Assembly: GCA_017303555.1 (NCBI GenBank)
Contig: JAFLCN010000013.1
Span: forward strand, 41,746-105,745
Origin: Planctomycetota bacterium
Lineage (GTDB): Bacteria > Planctomycetota > Phycisphaerae > Phycisphaerales > UBA1924
DNA length: 64,000 bases
Direction of reading: 5' to 3'
Shown here: piece after piece, positions 1-8,767 of the stretch
How positions within the stretch are numbered: position 1 is the first letter of the stretch
How the letters are laid out: each line of letters begins with the position of its first letter
Made by a program: the position numbers and the translations under genes
The notes under the pieces: generated by a model
Databases searched by the model: none
The model's input: only the letters and a program-made list of their open reading frames with translations
Told to the model about the DNA's origin: nothing

Positions 1-1
1 C

Positions 2-127
2 GTCGAGCCGATCGTCGCCGGCGAAAAGATCTACGTCCACCACTTCCGCGAGAAGAAGACCTGGCGCAAGAAGACCGGCCACCGCCAGAAGTACACCAAG
101 ATCAAGATCACCTCGATCACCGGCTGA
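2..127 (+). CDS. rplU: 50S ribosomal protein L21, C-terminal part (truncated by window edge)
   Basis: The window opens inside this gene. The 41 visible residues run to a TGA and end in a basic stretch rich in Lys and Arg, with GHRQKYTKIKIT near the end. This is the typical C-terminal signature of ribosomal protein bL21, a component of the large subunit that binds 23S rRNA. A strong intrinsic terminator follows about 50 bases downstream. bL21 is normally followed by rpmA (L27); here no rpmA follows on this strand, which is a departure from the usual rplU-rpmA order. The 5' part lies outside the window, so start and length cannot be given. The identification rests on family recognition by eye. 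Confidence 0.9.
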   Translation, partial: VEPIVAGEKIYVHHFREKKTWRKKTGHRQKYTKIKITSITG

Positions 128-178
128 GGCAGCCATCGGGCACTCGCCATCAGGCTTCAGCCAAAGACAGCATTCAAA

Positions 179-206
179 GGGCGCGGCAATCTGCCGTGCC
201 CTTTTT
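179..206 (+). terminator. Intrinsic terminator after rplU
   Basis: A 10-base stem (GGGCGCGGCA with TGCCGTGCCC, one wobble pair), a three-base loop, and then a run of five T. It lies about 50 bases after the rplU stop codon. Confidence 0.8.
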
Positions 207-246
207 CTTTCACGACTTCGCCCACCCATAATTTCACCGACCCGCC

Positions 247-295
247 ATTCCGCATTCCGCATTCCGCAATCCGAAATCCGAAATCCGAAATCCCC
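247..295 (+). repeat. 7-bp tandem repeat (ATTCCGC/AATCCGA)
   Basis: Seven consecutive 7-base units: three of ATTCCGC, three of AATCCGA and a degenerate last unit. The array ends two bases before the ATG at 298, so it occupies the place where a ribosome binding site would be. A short copy of the same unit lies at 11491-11511. Confidence 0.85.
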
Positions 296-297
296 CC

Positions 298-819
298 ATG
301 CCCCACCTCACCCTCATCACCACCGGCGGCACGATTGAAAAAACCTACGACGAGGCCAGCGGCAGCCTCTCCAATCGCTTCTCGATCGTCCGGCGCATGC
401 TGACGCGCCTCCGCCTTGTCGACACCACCATCAGCACCATCGAACTTCTCAGCAAAGACAGCCTCGATATGACCGATGAGGACCGCGCCTCCATCGTGCA
501 GGCCGTGCGTGCCGCGGGCGGCTCGCCCGAGCTCGCAACCAAATCGACCGGCATCATCATCCTCCACGGCACCGACACGCTCGCACTGACCGGCGAACTG
601 ATCTGCCGCGAGATCCCCAAGCCCCGCGTTCCGATCGTTCTCACCGGCGCGATGCGCCCGTATGAAATGAAGCGGTCCGATGCGCTCCAGAACCTGAACG
701 AAGCGATTTTCGCGGCAGGAATCCTGCCCCCCGGCGTCTTCTGCGTCGCCCACGGGCGCTCACTGGCTTTCCCCGGCGTCAAGAAGGATCGCGACCACGG
801 CACCTTCGTGAAGGCCTGA
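298..819 (+). CDS. Asparaginase-domain protein, single N-terminal domain
   Basis: This 173-residue protein matches the N-terminal domain of L-asparaginase. It has TTGGTI near residue 8, carrying the nucleophilic Thr of the family, and HGTDTL near residue 98, carrying the second Thr and the Asp of the second catalytic triad. It also has LTGAMRP near residue 120. Canonical bacterial asparaginases have about 330 residues and two domains; this one ends before the C-terminal domain. Compact one-domain relatives exist, so it may be complete rather than broken. Full enzymes hydrolyse asparagine to aspartate and ammonia; whether this form does is not shown. The ATG directly abuts a 7-base tandem repeat and has no Shine-Dalgarno sequence. 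Confidence 0.82.
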   Translation: MPHLTLITTGGTIEKTYDEASGSLSNRFSIVRRMLTRLRLVDTTISTIELLSKDSLDMTDEDRASIVQAVRAAGGSPELATKSTGIIILHGTDTLALTGELICREIPKPRVPIVLTGAMRPYEMKRSDALQNLNEAIFAAGILPPGVFCVAHGRSLAFPGVKKDRDHGTFVKA

Positions 820-1036
820 TCCGGCATCCGGCCCGAACCCCAGCCCGATAATCGAGTCCGGGACGCGCACGACCGTCACACCCGGCGCGACCGGCGTCCG
901 CCGCCCTACTCGTTGCACTCCATCCATCCCTGCCCTCAGCCCGCCCCACTTCCCGCCGATCGAGTGGGGGTCCGGTGCGCACGCGCCTTGCGTTCGCCCC
1001 GCGACATCCGGAACTTTCGCCAGAGGCGCATTCTCC

Positions 1037-1819
1037 ATGGACAAGGCCTCCATCATCGGCATCTTGATCGGCGTTGCGGCGCTGGGCTTCGTCGTCTTCG
1101 AAGTCTCGCACGGCAACCTGCTGATGTTCTACTCGCTGGAAGGCGTGCTGATGGTGGGTTGCGGCTCGGTCTCCGTCGTGTTCATCGCAATGCCGATGGA
1201 GAAGTTGAAGCAGGTTCCGGGCTACATCAAGACCTTCCTCTTCCAGAAGGGCATGAGCGCGAACGAAGTCATCCAGACCGTTCAGTCGCTCTCGGACAAG
1301 GCCCGTCGCGACGGCATCCTCGCACTCGAACCCGAGATCGCCAAGATCAAGGATCCGTTCCTCGCCGCGGGCCTGAAAATGGCCATCGACGGCGTCGAAC
1401 CCGCCAGCATCGAGGCCACGCTCCGCATGGAAATTCTCGCCATGCAGGATCGCCACAAGGCCGGCAAGAAGTTCTTCGATCTCATCAAGCTCTACGGCCC
1501 CGGTTACGGCCTGGTCGGAACGCTGGTCGGTCAGGTCGGCATGTTCGGTCAGCTCGCCAGCGCCGACATCGGCGCCCTCGGTCACGCGCTCGCCATCGCC
1601 GTCGTGGCCACCATGTACGGCGCGATCGTCGCCAACGCCATCGCCGGCCCGATCGGCGACAAGCTCGGCATCAAGTCCGGCGAAGAAATCCTCAACCGCG
1701 AAATGATGGTCCAGGCCATCCTCAGCGTCCAGGCCGGCGACAACCCGCGCGTCACCCTCGACAAGATGCTCGCCTTCATCCCCTCCGTCCGTCGCGATCC
1801 TTTCCGTGCCGCGGCATGA
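1037..1819 (+). CDS. motA: Flagellar motor stator protein MotA
   Basis: The 260-residue inner-membrane protein is the proton- or sodium-conducting stator subunit of the flagellar motor. Two membrane segments lie near residues 5-22 and 32-52, followed by a cytoplasmic loop with charged residues (about 75-150). Two more segments follow, near 154-172 and 182-204. Pro155 (in YGPGYG) and Pro205 (in AGPIGDKL) sit where the two conserved MotA prolines are expected. The length is close to the family norm of 250-295. The motB gene starts 17 bases after the stop, so the two are co-transcribed. The ATG at 1037 begins a clean first membrane segment. Confidence 0.93.
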   Translation: MDKASIIGILIGVAALGFVVFEVSHGNLLMFYSLEGVLMVGCGSVSVVFIAMPMEKLKQVPGYIKTFLFQKGMSANEVIQTVQSLSDKARRDGILALEPEIAKIKDPFLAAGLKMAIDGVEPASIEATLRMEILAMQDRHKAGKKFFDLIKLYGPGYGLVGTLVGQVGMFGQLASADIGALGHALAIAVVATMYGAIVANAIAGPIGDKLGIKSGEEILNREMMVQAILSVQAGDNPRVTLDKMLAFIPSVRRDPFRAAA

Positions 1820-1836
1820 TCGAGTGAGTCTCCCTC

Positions 1837-2691
1837 ATGGCCGACGACCACAAAGACAAACACGAGGAAGGCCACGAGGGCGGAGGCTCTCACGCCGGCG
1901 GGCACGGAGGCGGAGGCCACGGCGGGGGCGGCCATGCCGAAGGTGAACACGAGGGTGCGCCCGAATGGCTCATCTCGTTCGCTGACAACGTCGCGCTGAT
2001 GATGGGCTTCTTCGTGATCCTTTTGGCCATGAACATGGGCCCCAAGGGCGAGGCTTCTTCTGCCGGCGATCCCTCGAATGACCCCGGAAAGCCCTCGCAG
2101 GCCATGCTCGATTTCGTCATCGGCATGCGCGAAGGTTTCGGCAATCCGATCAACATCAACTCGACCAAGGCGAACGAGCAGCAGTTCGTCGAGCGCCTGC
2201 GCGAACTGCGGGGCGAGGGCGATGCGTCCGGAATCGCGGGCCGCCACAAGAGCCAGCAAACGCTCCGCCAGACCAACTTCAGCAGCCTCGGAGCGCTCAT
2301 CCCCTTCGACGACAACTCCGTCGCGCTCTCCAGCAGCGCCCGCGAAACCATCGCCAACACCGCGAAGAAGCTCCAGGGCACTCGCTACTACATCGAGCTC
2401 CGGGGCCACTGCAGCCCCCCCGAGGCGATGCGCAACTCCCAGAAGGCCATGAAGCTCAGCTACGACCGGAGCATGGCCGTCTTCAACGCGCTCGTCGAGC
2501 AGGGGATACCCGCGAATCAGCTCATCCTCCGCTGCTACGGAGACAGCGACCGCCTCGTCCCCAACACCTGGTCCCGCGAGAGCGACCGCACCAACCAGCG
2601 CGTCGAGATCATCGTTTCCAGCGAGGCCACGCCCCCAGACCCTTACAGCAAAGAAGCCACGGGCAACACCGCCACCATCGAGGGCCAGTAG
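1837..2691 (+). CDS. motB: Flagellar motor protein MotB (OmpA-like peptidoglycan-binding domain)
   Basis: The 284-residue partner of MotA anchors the stator to peptidoglycan. The first 42 residues are unusually rich in His and Gly, with repeated GGHGGGG-type runs. One membrane helix follows (about residues 44-66) containing Asp50 in SFADN, the position of the ion-binding Asp of MotB. An OmpA-family domain occupies about residues 150-265, with the NQRVEI motif near its end. The His/Gly-rich cytoplasmic tail replaces the short basic N-terminus of most MotB proteins. It could bind metal, but that is speculation. No terminator is visible right after the stop. Confidence 0.93.
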   Translation: MADDHKDKHEEGHEGGGSHAGGHGGGGHGGGGHAEGEHEGAPEWLISFADNVALMMGFFVILLAMNMGPKGEASSAGDPSNDPGKPSQAMLDFVIGMREGFGNPININSTKANEQQFVERLRELRGEGDASGIAGRHKSQQTLRQTNFSSLGALIPFDDNSVALSSSARETIANTAKKLQGTRYYIELRGHCSPPEAMRNSQKAMKLSYDRSMAVFNALVEQGIPANQLILRCYGDSDRLVPNTWSRESDRTNQRVEIIVSSEATPPDPYSKEATGNTATIEGQ

Positions 2692-2826
2692 CCCCTTGAC
2701 CCAGCCCGCCGATTTCGCTTGATTGCCGCGCCCTCCGTCCTTTAGACTCTGCCAGTCCAAAGAGAGCTCGCCGGCGCCGATTCGTGGTCGGTTGCCGGCG
2801 TGTCCGGTTCGGGACGGAGAGCGGGA

Positions 2827-4590
2827 ATGCCGGCGATGGCCTGGAAAGCGATGCGGATCGCGCTTGTCGCGGCGATGGCCTCGATCGCTCATGCACAGAA
2901 CTGCGCCCCGGTTCAGCTTGCCGCGTCCGGCGGCATGGCAAACGACGGTTTCGGCACCGCCTCCGCTGCCGGTTCCGACACCATCGTCTTCGGCTCGCCC
3001 GGACGAAGGGTGGGCCTGAACAACTTCCAGGGGCAGGCCAGCGTCTTCCGATTTGTCGGCGCAGCCTGGTCGCCCGAGGCAACCCTGACCGCCTCGGACG
3101 GTGCCGCGAACGACTCCCTCGGCTCGAGCGCGGCAATCTCCGGCGACACAATCGTCCTGGGAGCGCCCGGCAAGACGATCGGCCCGAACACGCTCCAGGG
3201 CGCCGCCTACGTCTTCACGCGTTCCGGTTCGGTCTGGACCCAGCAGGCAAAGCTCGTCGCAGCCGATGGCGCTATCGGAGATTCGTTCGGATGTTCCGTC
3301 GCCGCATTCGGCGACACGATCGTCGTCGGCGCGTACGCCAAGGCCTCCGGCGCCAATTTCAATCAGGGCGCCGTGTACATCTTCACGCGCTCCGGCTCGG
3401 TCTGGACGCAGCAGGCCAAGCTCCTGGCGTCCGATGGAACCGCGAACGATTTCTTCGGCATCGGCGTCGGCGCCGGGCTCGACACGGTTGCAATCGGCGC
3501 GAGCAGCAAAGGCGTCGCCGGCAATCTCGCCCAGGGCGCCGCATACATCTTCACGCGGTCCGGCGTCACCTGGTCGCAGCAGGCAAAGCTCGTCGCCTCC
3601 GACGGCGCAGCCGGCGATGCTTTCGGGTCCTCCGTTTCGCTCTCGGGAAACTCGGTCCTCCTCGGGGCCGAACACAAGGCCATCGATTCGATCGAGTACC
3701 GCGGCGCGGGCTACGTCTTCACACGCTCCGGTTCGGTCTGGACGCAGCAGGCCAGGCTCTCCGCTTCCGACGGCGCGGCATTCGACTACCTCGGCTCATC
3801 CTGCGTGCTCTCGGGCGATACCGCCATCCTCGGCGCACCGAACCAGACCGTCGGAGGACTGGCGGCGCAGGGCTCCGCGTATGTCTTCGTTCGGTCCGGC
3901 AACGTGTGGTCGCAGCAGTCCAAGCTGCAGGAAAACTCCGGCCTCGCGGGCGACATGTTCGGTTCGTCCGTCGCGCTCGCGGGCAGCGTCTCCGTCGCCG
4001 CCGCCCCCGATCGCACGGTCGGGGCGAACGCCGCGCAGGGCGCCGCGTTCGTTTTCGGTTCGAACATCCCGATCAACATCATCCAGCAACCCGCGACGCT
4101 CACGACGTGCACCGCGAACGACTCTCTGCTCTCGCTCACCGCCGCCGGAACCGGCCCCTTCGGCTACCAATGGCAATGGAAAGCCGGAACCGCCGTCCCC
4201 GCGTGGATACCGGTCGCCGAAGGCCTCAATTCCGGGGGAAGCCGCACTTTTACCGTGCTCAATTCTTCCGGCCCTTCGCTCACCGTCCGCTTCTATCAAC
4301 AGCTCGACCCCGGCCTCTCCTTCGCCGAGTTCCGCTGCATCGTCTCCAACTCCTGCGGCAGCGCCACCAGCCTCACCGCTCAGGTCAAAGTCTGCTGGGC
4401 CGATCTCAACTGCGACAACCAGGTCGATGACGCCGACTTCGTTCTCTTCGCGAGCGCGTACAACCTGCTCGAGTGTTCCGATCCCTCCATGCCCCCGCGC
4501 TGCCCGTCGGACCTGAACTTCAACAGCCTCGTCGATGACGCCGATTTCGGAATGTTCGCATCCGCGTACGACGCGCTCAGTTGCCCCTGA
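2827..4590 (+). CDS. Secreted FG-GAP-like beta-propeller protein with C-terminal dockerin-like module
   Basis: This exported protein of about 587 residues begins with a signal peptide (basic MAWKAMR, a hydrophobic core, then AHAQ). About seven repeats of roughly 53-57 residues follow, each with variants of ASDG, FG, DTIV.GAP and YVFTRSG.W..Q.KL. This matches FG-GAP/integrin-like propeller repeats. A short Ig-like Cys-containing segment (about 420-520) comes next. The last 65 residues hold two Ca-binding-like DLN.D..VDDADF..F..AY units with Cys residues, the dockerin-like module seen in Phycisphaerales secreted proteins. I chose ATG 2827 because it directly precedes the signal peptide; an in-frame upstream start at 2800 exists. 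Its ligand is unknown. Confidence 0.82.
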   Translation: MPAMAWKAMRIALVAAMASIAHAQNCAPVQLAASGGMANDGFGTASAAGSDTIVFGSPGRRVGLNNFQGQASVFRFVGAAWSPEATLTASDGAANDSLGSSAAISGDTIVLGAPGKTIGPNTLQGAAYVFTRSGSVWTQQAKLVAADGAIGDSFGCSVAAFGDTIVVGAYAKASGANFNQGAVYIFTRSGSVWTQQAKLLASDGTANDFFGIGVGAGLDTVAIGASSKGVAGNLAQGAAYIFTRSGVTWSQQAKLVASDGAAGDAFGSSVSLSGNSVLLGAEHKAIDSIEYRGAGYVFTRSGSVWTQQARLSASDGAAFDYLGSSCVLSGDTAILGAPNQTVGGLAAQGSAYVFVRSGNVWSQQSKLQENSGLAGDMFGSSVALAGSVSVAAAPDRTVGANAAQGAAFVFGSNIPINIIQQPATLTTCTANDSLLSLTAAGTGPFGYQWQWKAGTAVPAWIPVAEGLNSGGSRTFTVLNSSGPSLTVRFYQQLDPGLSFAEFRCIVSNSCGSATSLTAQVKVCWADLNCDNQVDDADFVLFASAYNLLECSDPSMPPRCPSDLNFNSLVDDADFGMFASAYDALSCP

Positions 4591-4720
4591 ACCACTTTCC
4601 CTATTTGCCAGAAAAACGGCCGTATTCCTGCAAGGTTTCGAACCTGGCAGAGAACTCTGTTGTCACGATGCTTCGCACGCGTACCGCGGAGTTTCGGGGC
4701 CAAACTCAGGAGTCTCTTCC

Positions 4721-5437
4721 ATGTCTCGTAACTCCCTTGCTTTGGGCGCTATCGCTCTGTCCGCACTCGCCGGTTCCGCTCAAGCCGTTGTCTTCTTCGA
4801 CGGCGTCTTCAACAACGCCGACTGGACGCTCACCACCGTCACCAACGCCAACGGCGCCGGCAGCGCAACCGCCGGTTTCCAGGTTCCCGTCGGCGGCAAC
4901 CCCCTGCAATACCGCCGCATCCGCAACAGCCTCAACGCCTCCGGCCCGCTCGCTGCCGTCATCGGTCTTCACATGCGGGGCACGTATTCCTACAACCCCG
5001 GCGGCGGCGCGATCAGCGTCATCAACTACAGCGAAGACTCGATCAACTTCGTCAACCAGCCCGGCAACGGACAGGGTTCCGGCCTCGTCATCTTCCAGAG
5101 CGGCACCTACTACATCCAGCGCACCCCCATCCTGACCATGCCTTACGCCACCTTCAACACCTGGCAGCCCAACGCCGCCCCCGGCCTCACTTCCAGCGAC
5201 TTCTGGGAACTCACCAACACCGGCACGCTCCTCTCCGGCAACAACCCCGATTTTTCCGCCTCCGGCGGCGTGATGCAATTCGGCTTCTGGCGCGGCAACT
5301 CGGGCAACTCCAGCTACCAGACCGACTGCGGCATCGACAACTGGCGCGTCGAAATCATCCCCGTCCCCGGCCCGACAGGCTCCGCGATCCTTGCTCTCTC
5401 CGGACTGATCGCTTGCCGTCGGCGCCGCTCAGCGTAA
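4721..5437 (+). CDS. PEP-CTERM-type secreted protein of unknown function
   Basis: This 238-residue protein has an N-terminal signal peptide (SRNSLALGAIALSALAG then AQA) and a C-terminal sorting tail. The tail is a VPGP motif, a hydrophobic stretch of about 15 residues, then RRRR. This layout is recognised by exosortase/archaeosortase-type systems, which remove the tail at the membrane; no exosortase gene is in the window. The body is rich in Asn, Gly, Ser and Thr and probably beta-stranded, with no motif I recognise. ATG 4721 is supported by an AGGAG sequence 8 bases upstream. A bidirectional-looking hairpin terminator follows. Confidence 0.8.
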   Translation: MSRNSLALGAIALSALAGSAQAVVFFDGVFNNADWTLTTVTNANGAGSATAGFQVPVGGNPLQYRRIRNSLNASGPLAAVIGLHMRGTYSYNPGGGAISVINYSEDSINFVNQPGNGQGSGLVIFQSGTYYIQRTPILTMPYATFNTWQPNAAPGLTSSDFWELTNTGTLLSGNNPDFSASGGVMQFGFWRGNSGNSSYQTDCGIDNWRVEIIPVPGPTGSAILALSGLIACRRRRSA

Positions 5438-5478
5438 ACAGGCTCCGCTCCCACGCTCTCCAGCTCGACCAAAGAGAA

Positions 5479-5506
5479 CCCCACGCGCTAGCGTGGGGCT
5501 GCTTTT
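5479..5506 (+). terminator. Intrinsic terminator between convergent genes
   Basis: A perfect 8-base stem (CCCCACGC with GCGTGGGG), a GCTA loop, then CTGCTTTT. It sits between the stop of the PEP-CTERM gene and the stop of the converging minus-strand gene. Confidence 0.75.
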
Positions 5507-5526
5507 ATCTGCACCTGACCAAAGGC

Positions 5527-5982
5527 TCACACCTGAGGCGTAAACGTCCCGCCATCCAGCGCATCAAAGCTCACGAACTGCCCCACCGCAAAGTTCGCCG
5601 CCGACTGCCTCGCATCCGTCGGCTTTACCCACACCGGCACGCCCGCATTCACCACCACCGCATCCGGCTCGATCGCAATCACAGTCCCCTGCACCCGCCG
5701 CGGCCGACCGAACACCGGCTCCAGATACCGACCGCCCGACTTGACCTCATCGATCCGCCGCGCACTCACCCGCACCGTCCCGATGATCCGATTCCCCGGC
5801 TTCGACGTCACCGGCGCCGTCGGCACCAGATGCAATTCGTACGACGTATCCGGAATCGAAATCACCACGTGCTCGGCGCCGTTCGAATCGCCGATCCCGT
5901 GCCCTTTCGCTGCGATCGTCCGCTCATAAATCCCGCGGCACAATCTCGGATCAATCTTGTTCGTCGGTGCAGGCGTAATCAT
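5527..5982 (-). CDS. Conserved-looking hypothetical protein
   Basis: This protein of about 151 residues is soluble, with no signal peptide or membrane segment. It has mixed beta-rich sequence such as VVISIPDTSYEL, RIIGTVRVSARRID and VQGTVIAIEPDAVVVNAG, suggesting a small beta-barrel or OB-like fold, but I do not recognise a family. ATG at 5982 gives the start used here. An in-frame TTG at 6006 has a good GGAGGG sequence six bases upstream and is a serious alternative, adding eight residues. It is transcribed toward the terminator at 5479-5506 and lies downstream of the metallopeptidase gene on the same strand. Confidence 0.65.
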   Translation of the reverse strand: MITPAPTNKIDPRLCRGIYERTIAAKGHGIGDSNGAEHVVISIPDTSYELHLVPTAPVTSKPGNRIIGTVRVSARRIDEVKSGGRYLEPVFGRPRRVQGTVIAIEPDAVVVNAGVPVWVKPTDARQSAANFAVGQFVSFDALDGGTFTPQV

Positions 5983-6043
5983 GGTCCGCAGGGTAGCAGA
6001 CCGCAACCGCCGCCCTCCACTGGCACGTTTACACCCAACCGGC

Positions 6044-8764
6044 TTACTTCTTCTTCGCCTTCAGATCTTCCAGCGCCTTCAGCCGCTGCGCGTGAATCGG
6101 CCGATCCGGCTCGAGAATCTTCAGCGTCTCAAGCTGCCACTTCGCCCCTTCAAAGTCGCCCCGCTTGATCGCCACCGTCGCGGCAAACTCCCGGTTCGCT
6201 GCCTCATACGGCGCAACCGTGCACGCCCGGATCGCCTTCGCCCAGGCTTTGTCCCAGTCGCCTTCGGCCGCGTACAGCCGCGCAAGCTGCACACTCAAGC
6301 TCGCCGAGTTCTGCTCTCGCGCATCCAAGAACTCCAGATGCGTGATCGCCTTCGCCGCATCGTGCGCCGGCGAAGTCTCATCCAGGAACAGCGCCGCCAG
6401 CAACTTGTGAGGCGTCGGATCGCCCGGCCGTGCCGCGGCAAACGCCTCGATCAGCGGCACCATCTCCGCCGATGCCTTGTTCTTGTTTCCTGTCACCCGC
6501 AACTTCACCGCGAGTTCAAGCAGATCCGCGTGATCGGGATAATCCTTCAACCACGCATCCACCACTTCGATCGTCGGCGGATCTTCCTCATGCCCCGCGC
6601 CCAGCGTCTTTCGCCACTCATCCAGCAGCGTCAGCAACTCCGGCTGACCGGGCTTGGGCCGCATGCCCCACGCAATCAACTGCTCACCCGCCCACGCCTT
6701 GAACTCTTCAAAGAACTGCTCGCGCGTCACGCCCAGCACAGTCTGGAACGCCGCCGGCTCGCGATCTCCCGCGGCATACCGATCCATCAGCTTCAGCGGC
6801 GCTTCCGGCCCGTACTTCGTCACGATGTACTCGTACATCCACGCGCCCTGTCCGTACGCCTGCGAGCGATCGCTCGGCTTCTTCGGCCTCGTGAACGCGA
6901 TGTTGATCTCTTCGAGATCGAACAGCGCCTTGGTTTCGTACGCCCGCGCCAGAATCTGGATGTAGTTCCAATCCCGCGGCGCATCTTCCAGATACACCGC
7001 CGACGCTTCCGTAAACCAGTGAGGCAACCGGTTGCTGGTCCGCGCCAGCGTCACCGTGTGCGTGAACTCGTGCTGCACCACCCGCGCCCAGTCGTACGCC
7101 CCCACCGTGTTCTTCTCGCCCAGCCTCGGCGCTTCCATCGCGATCAGCGGGCCCGTCGCCGCCGCCATCGTGTGTACCTGCGGCATCCCCGTGATCCGCA
7201 CGCTGAACCACTGATGGTCCGGCATCAACTCGATCACGGTCTTGAAGTTCAGCGGATACCGAATTCCCCCCGGCTTGTCCCCCGTCACCCGCGCATAGAT
7301 GCGCTCCAGAATCGCCGGCATCTCCCGCGCCAGCGCCTGGTCCACGCCAGGCCGATACCGCACGATGAAGTGATCCGACTCGATCCGCGAGAAGTTCGCA
7401 ACATCGCGCACCAGCTTCAAACTGTTCGCGGCCCGCACATTGAACGGATCCAGCGCCTCCGCCTTTTCGAGCGCCGCCAGCGCCCGATCATCGCGCGCCG
7501 CCTGCACCTCGAGCAATCCAAGCTCGATCCACCCATCCGCCAGCTTGGGCGCGCGCCTCGTCGCTTCTTCCAGGTACTTCGCGCCGTCCGCGTACTGCCG
7601 CTGCTCCGAAAGCGCCTTGCCGACGAACAAATACCCCAGATGCGTGTTCGGCGAGAGCCTGTCCATCTCCGCCAGCACCCGATCAACGCCCGCCATGTCG
7701 AACGTCGCCGCGATCGCCGCCGCTTCGAGCGCCCGTGCTTCAAGCTGACCGGGGAAACGCGAGAGCGTCGGCTTCAGCACCGCCAGCGCACCCGCGGGAT
7801 CGCGCTGACGCACCCGCAATCTCGATTCCAGCATGTCCGCGTACGGCGCAACCGGCTCGCCCGCCTCGTGCGTGCCCGCCGGCTCGGTCTCGGCCCGATC
7901 AACCGGGCCCGCAAGCTCCCGCAGCTTCGCAACGATCTTCTCCGCCTGCTCGAACGCGAACGAATCGACCGACATCTTCCCGAGCGCGTAATACGCCTCC
8001 GCCGCCGACGGATTCAGCTCCAGCACCTGCTCGAACGCCTCGGCCCCTTCCGACCGGTTGTCCTTCTCGACCAGCAGGAACGCTTCTTCGAGCGACGCCG
8101 TCCAGCACATCCGATCGAGCTGCTCGCGCGCCCGCGCCAGCATCGACATCATCGACTGAAAATCCTGCGCACCCTTGGATGGCCCTTCGATCTGCGACTT
8201 GAGGTGCAGCCCCCGCACGCCCTCCACCAGTTCCCACGCGGAATTCTGGCGTTCTTTGATCACGCGCTGCTCGAGCTTCGCAAGCGTCTTGATCGCCGCG
8301 TCCTTGTCTCCGGTCGCCGCTTGCGCCGCCGCCGTCAATCGGAGCGCGCGAAGCGTTTGCGCCTTCGGCTCCAGAGCGGTCAGCACCCCGATCGCCTCCG
8401 CCCATTGCCCGCGCAGGATCATCCCCTCCGCCCGATCCAGCACGTCCGCCTTCGCATCGCTCAACGCCGGATCGTCCCACGCCCCGCGCACCAGCGCCGC
8501 CCGCGCACGCCTCGAAACATCCGCAAGATCCGAATCCGTCCAGATCCCGTGGCGCACGCGAATGTCCGCGCGCTCCGCATCCGTCAGATACGGCGTCTCG
8601 AGCAGCCTCTGCACCACAGTTGCAGGCTTCTTTTCTTCTCCCTCCGGAGCCACACCCGCCGCTTGCCCGGCAACCAATACCATCGCCGCCAACGCGAATG
8701 CGACCGGCCGACGCTTCCGCCCGCGCCGGTCCCCCAACACACACATCGCGGCAGTTTTCATCAT
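6044..8764 (-). CDS. TPR-repeat protein with HExxH metallopeptidase domain (peptidase MA-like)
   Basis: This large exported protein (906 residues) has a basic N-terminus, then a hydrophobic signal (FALAAMVLVAGQAAG). Tetratricopeptide-like helical repeats fill roughly residues 100-480. A gluzincin-type zinc peptidase domain follows: HEFTH begins at residue 565, and WFTEASAVYLED about 20 residues later supplies a Glu suited as third zinc ligand. More helical repeats follow to the C-terminus. Substrate unknown; a periplasmic or cell-surface protease or scaffold is likely. The upstream LolA-like gene ends three bases before the start, so both are probably translated from one message. Two tandem ATG codons (8764 and 8761) could each be used. 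Confidence 0.8.
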   Translation of the reverse strand: MMKTAAMCVLGDRRGRKRRPVAFALAAMVLVAGQAAGVAPEGEEKKPATVVQRLLETPYLTDAERADIRVRHGIWTDSDLADVSRRARAALVRGAWDDPALSDAKADVLDRAEGMILRGQWAEAIGVLTALEPKAQTLRALRLTAAAQAATGDKDAAIKTLAKLEQRVIKERQNSAWELVEGVRGLHLKSQIEGPSKGAQDFQSMMSMLARAREQLDRMCWTASLEEAFLLVEKDNRSEGAEAFEQVLELNPSAAEAYYALGKMSVDSFAFEQAEKIVAKLRELAGPVDRAETEPAGTHEAGEPVAPYADMLESRLRVRQRDPAGALAVLKPTLSRFPGQLEARALEAAAIAATFDMAGVDRVLAEMDRLSPNTHLGYLFVGKALSEQRQYADGAKYLEEATRRAPKLADGWIELGLLEVQAARDDRALAALEKAEALDPFNVRAANSLKLVRDVANFSRIESDHFIVRYRPGVDQALAREMPAILERIYARVTGDKPGGIRYPLNFKTVIELMPDHQWFSVRITGMPQVHTMAAATGPLIAMEAPRLGEKNTVGAYDWARVVQHEFTHTVTLARTSNRLPHWFTEASAVYLEDAPRDWNYIQILARAYETKALFDLEEINIAFTRPKKPSDRSQAYGQGAWMYEYIVTKYGPEAPLKLMDRYAAGDREPAAFQTVLGVTREQFFEEFKAWAGEQLIAWGMRPKPGQPELLTLLDEWRKTLGAGHEEDPPTIEVVDAWLKDYPDHADLLELAVKLRVTGNKNKASAEMVPLIEAFAAARPGDPTPHKLLAALFLDETSPAHDAAKAITHLEFLDAREQNSASLSVQLARLYAAEGDWDKAWAKAIRACTVAPYEAANREFAATVAIKRGDFEGAKWQLETLKILEPDRPIHAQRLKALEDLKAKKK

Positions 8765-8767
8765 CTC

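Noticed and set aside
157..753. Minus-strand open frame of 198 codons opposite the asparaginase gene.
   Set aside because: It is a shadow of the plus-strand gene and runs through the 7-base repeat, giving repeated FGFRI-type residues.
913..1827. Plus-strand frame of 304 codons overlapping motA.
   Set aside because: Arg- and Pro-rich composition with no family features; motA in another frame is clear.
2827..4590. Cellulosome component.
   Set aside because: The dockerin-like module has Cys and no cohesin or cellulase is present in the window.
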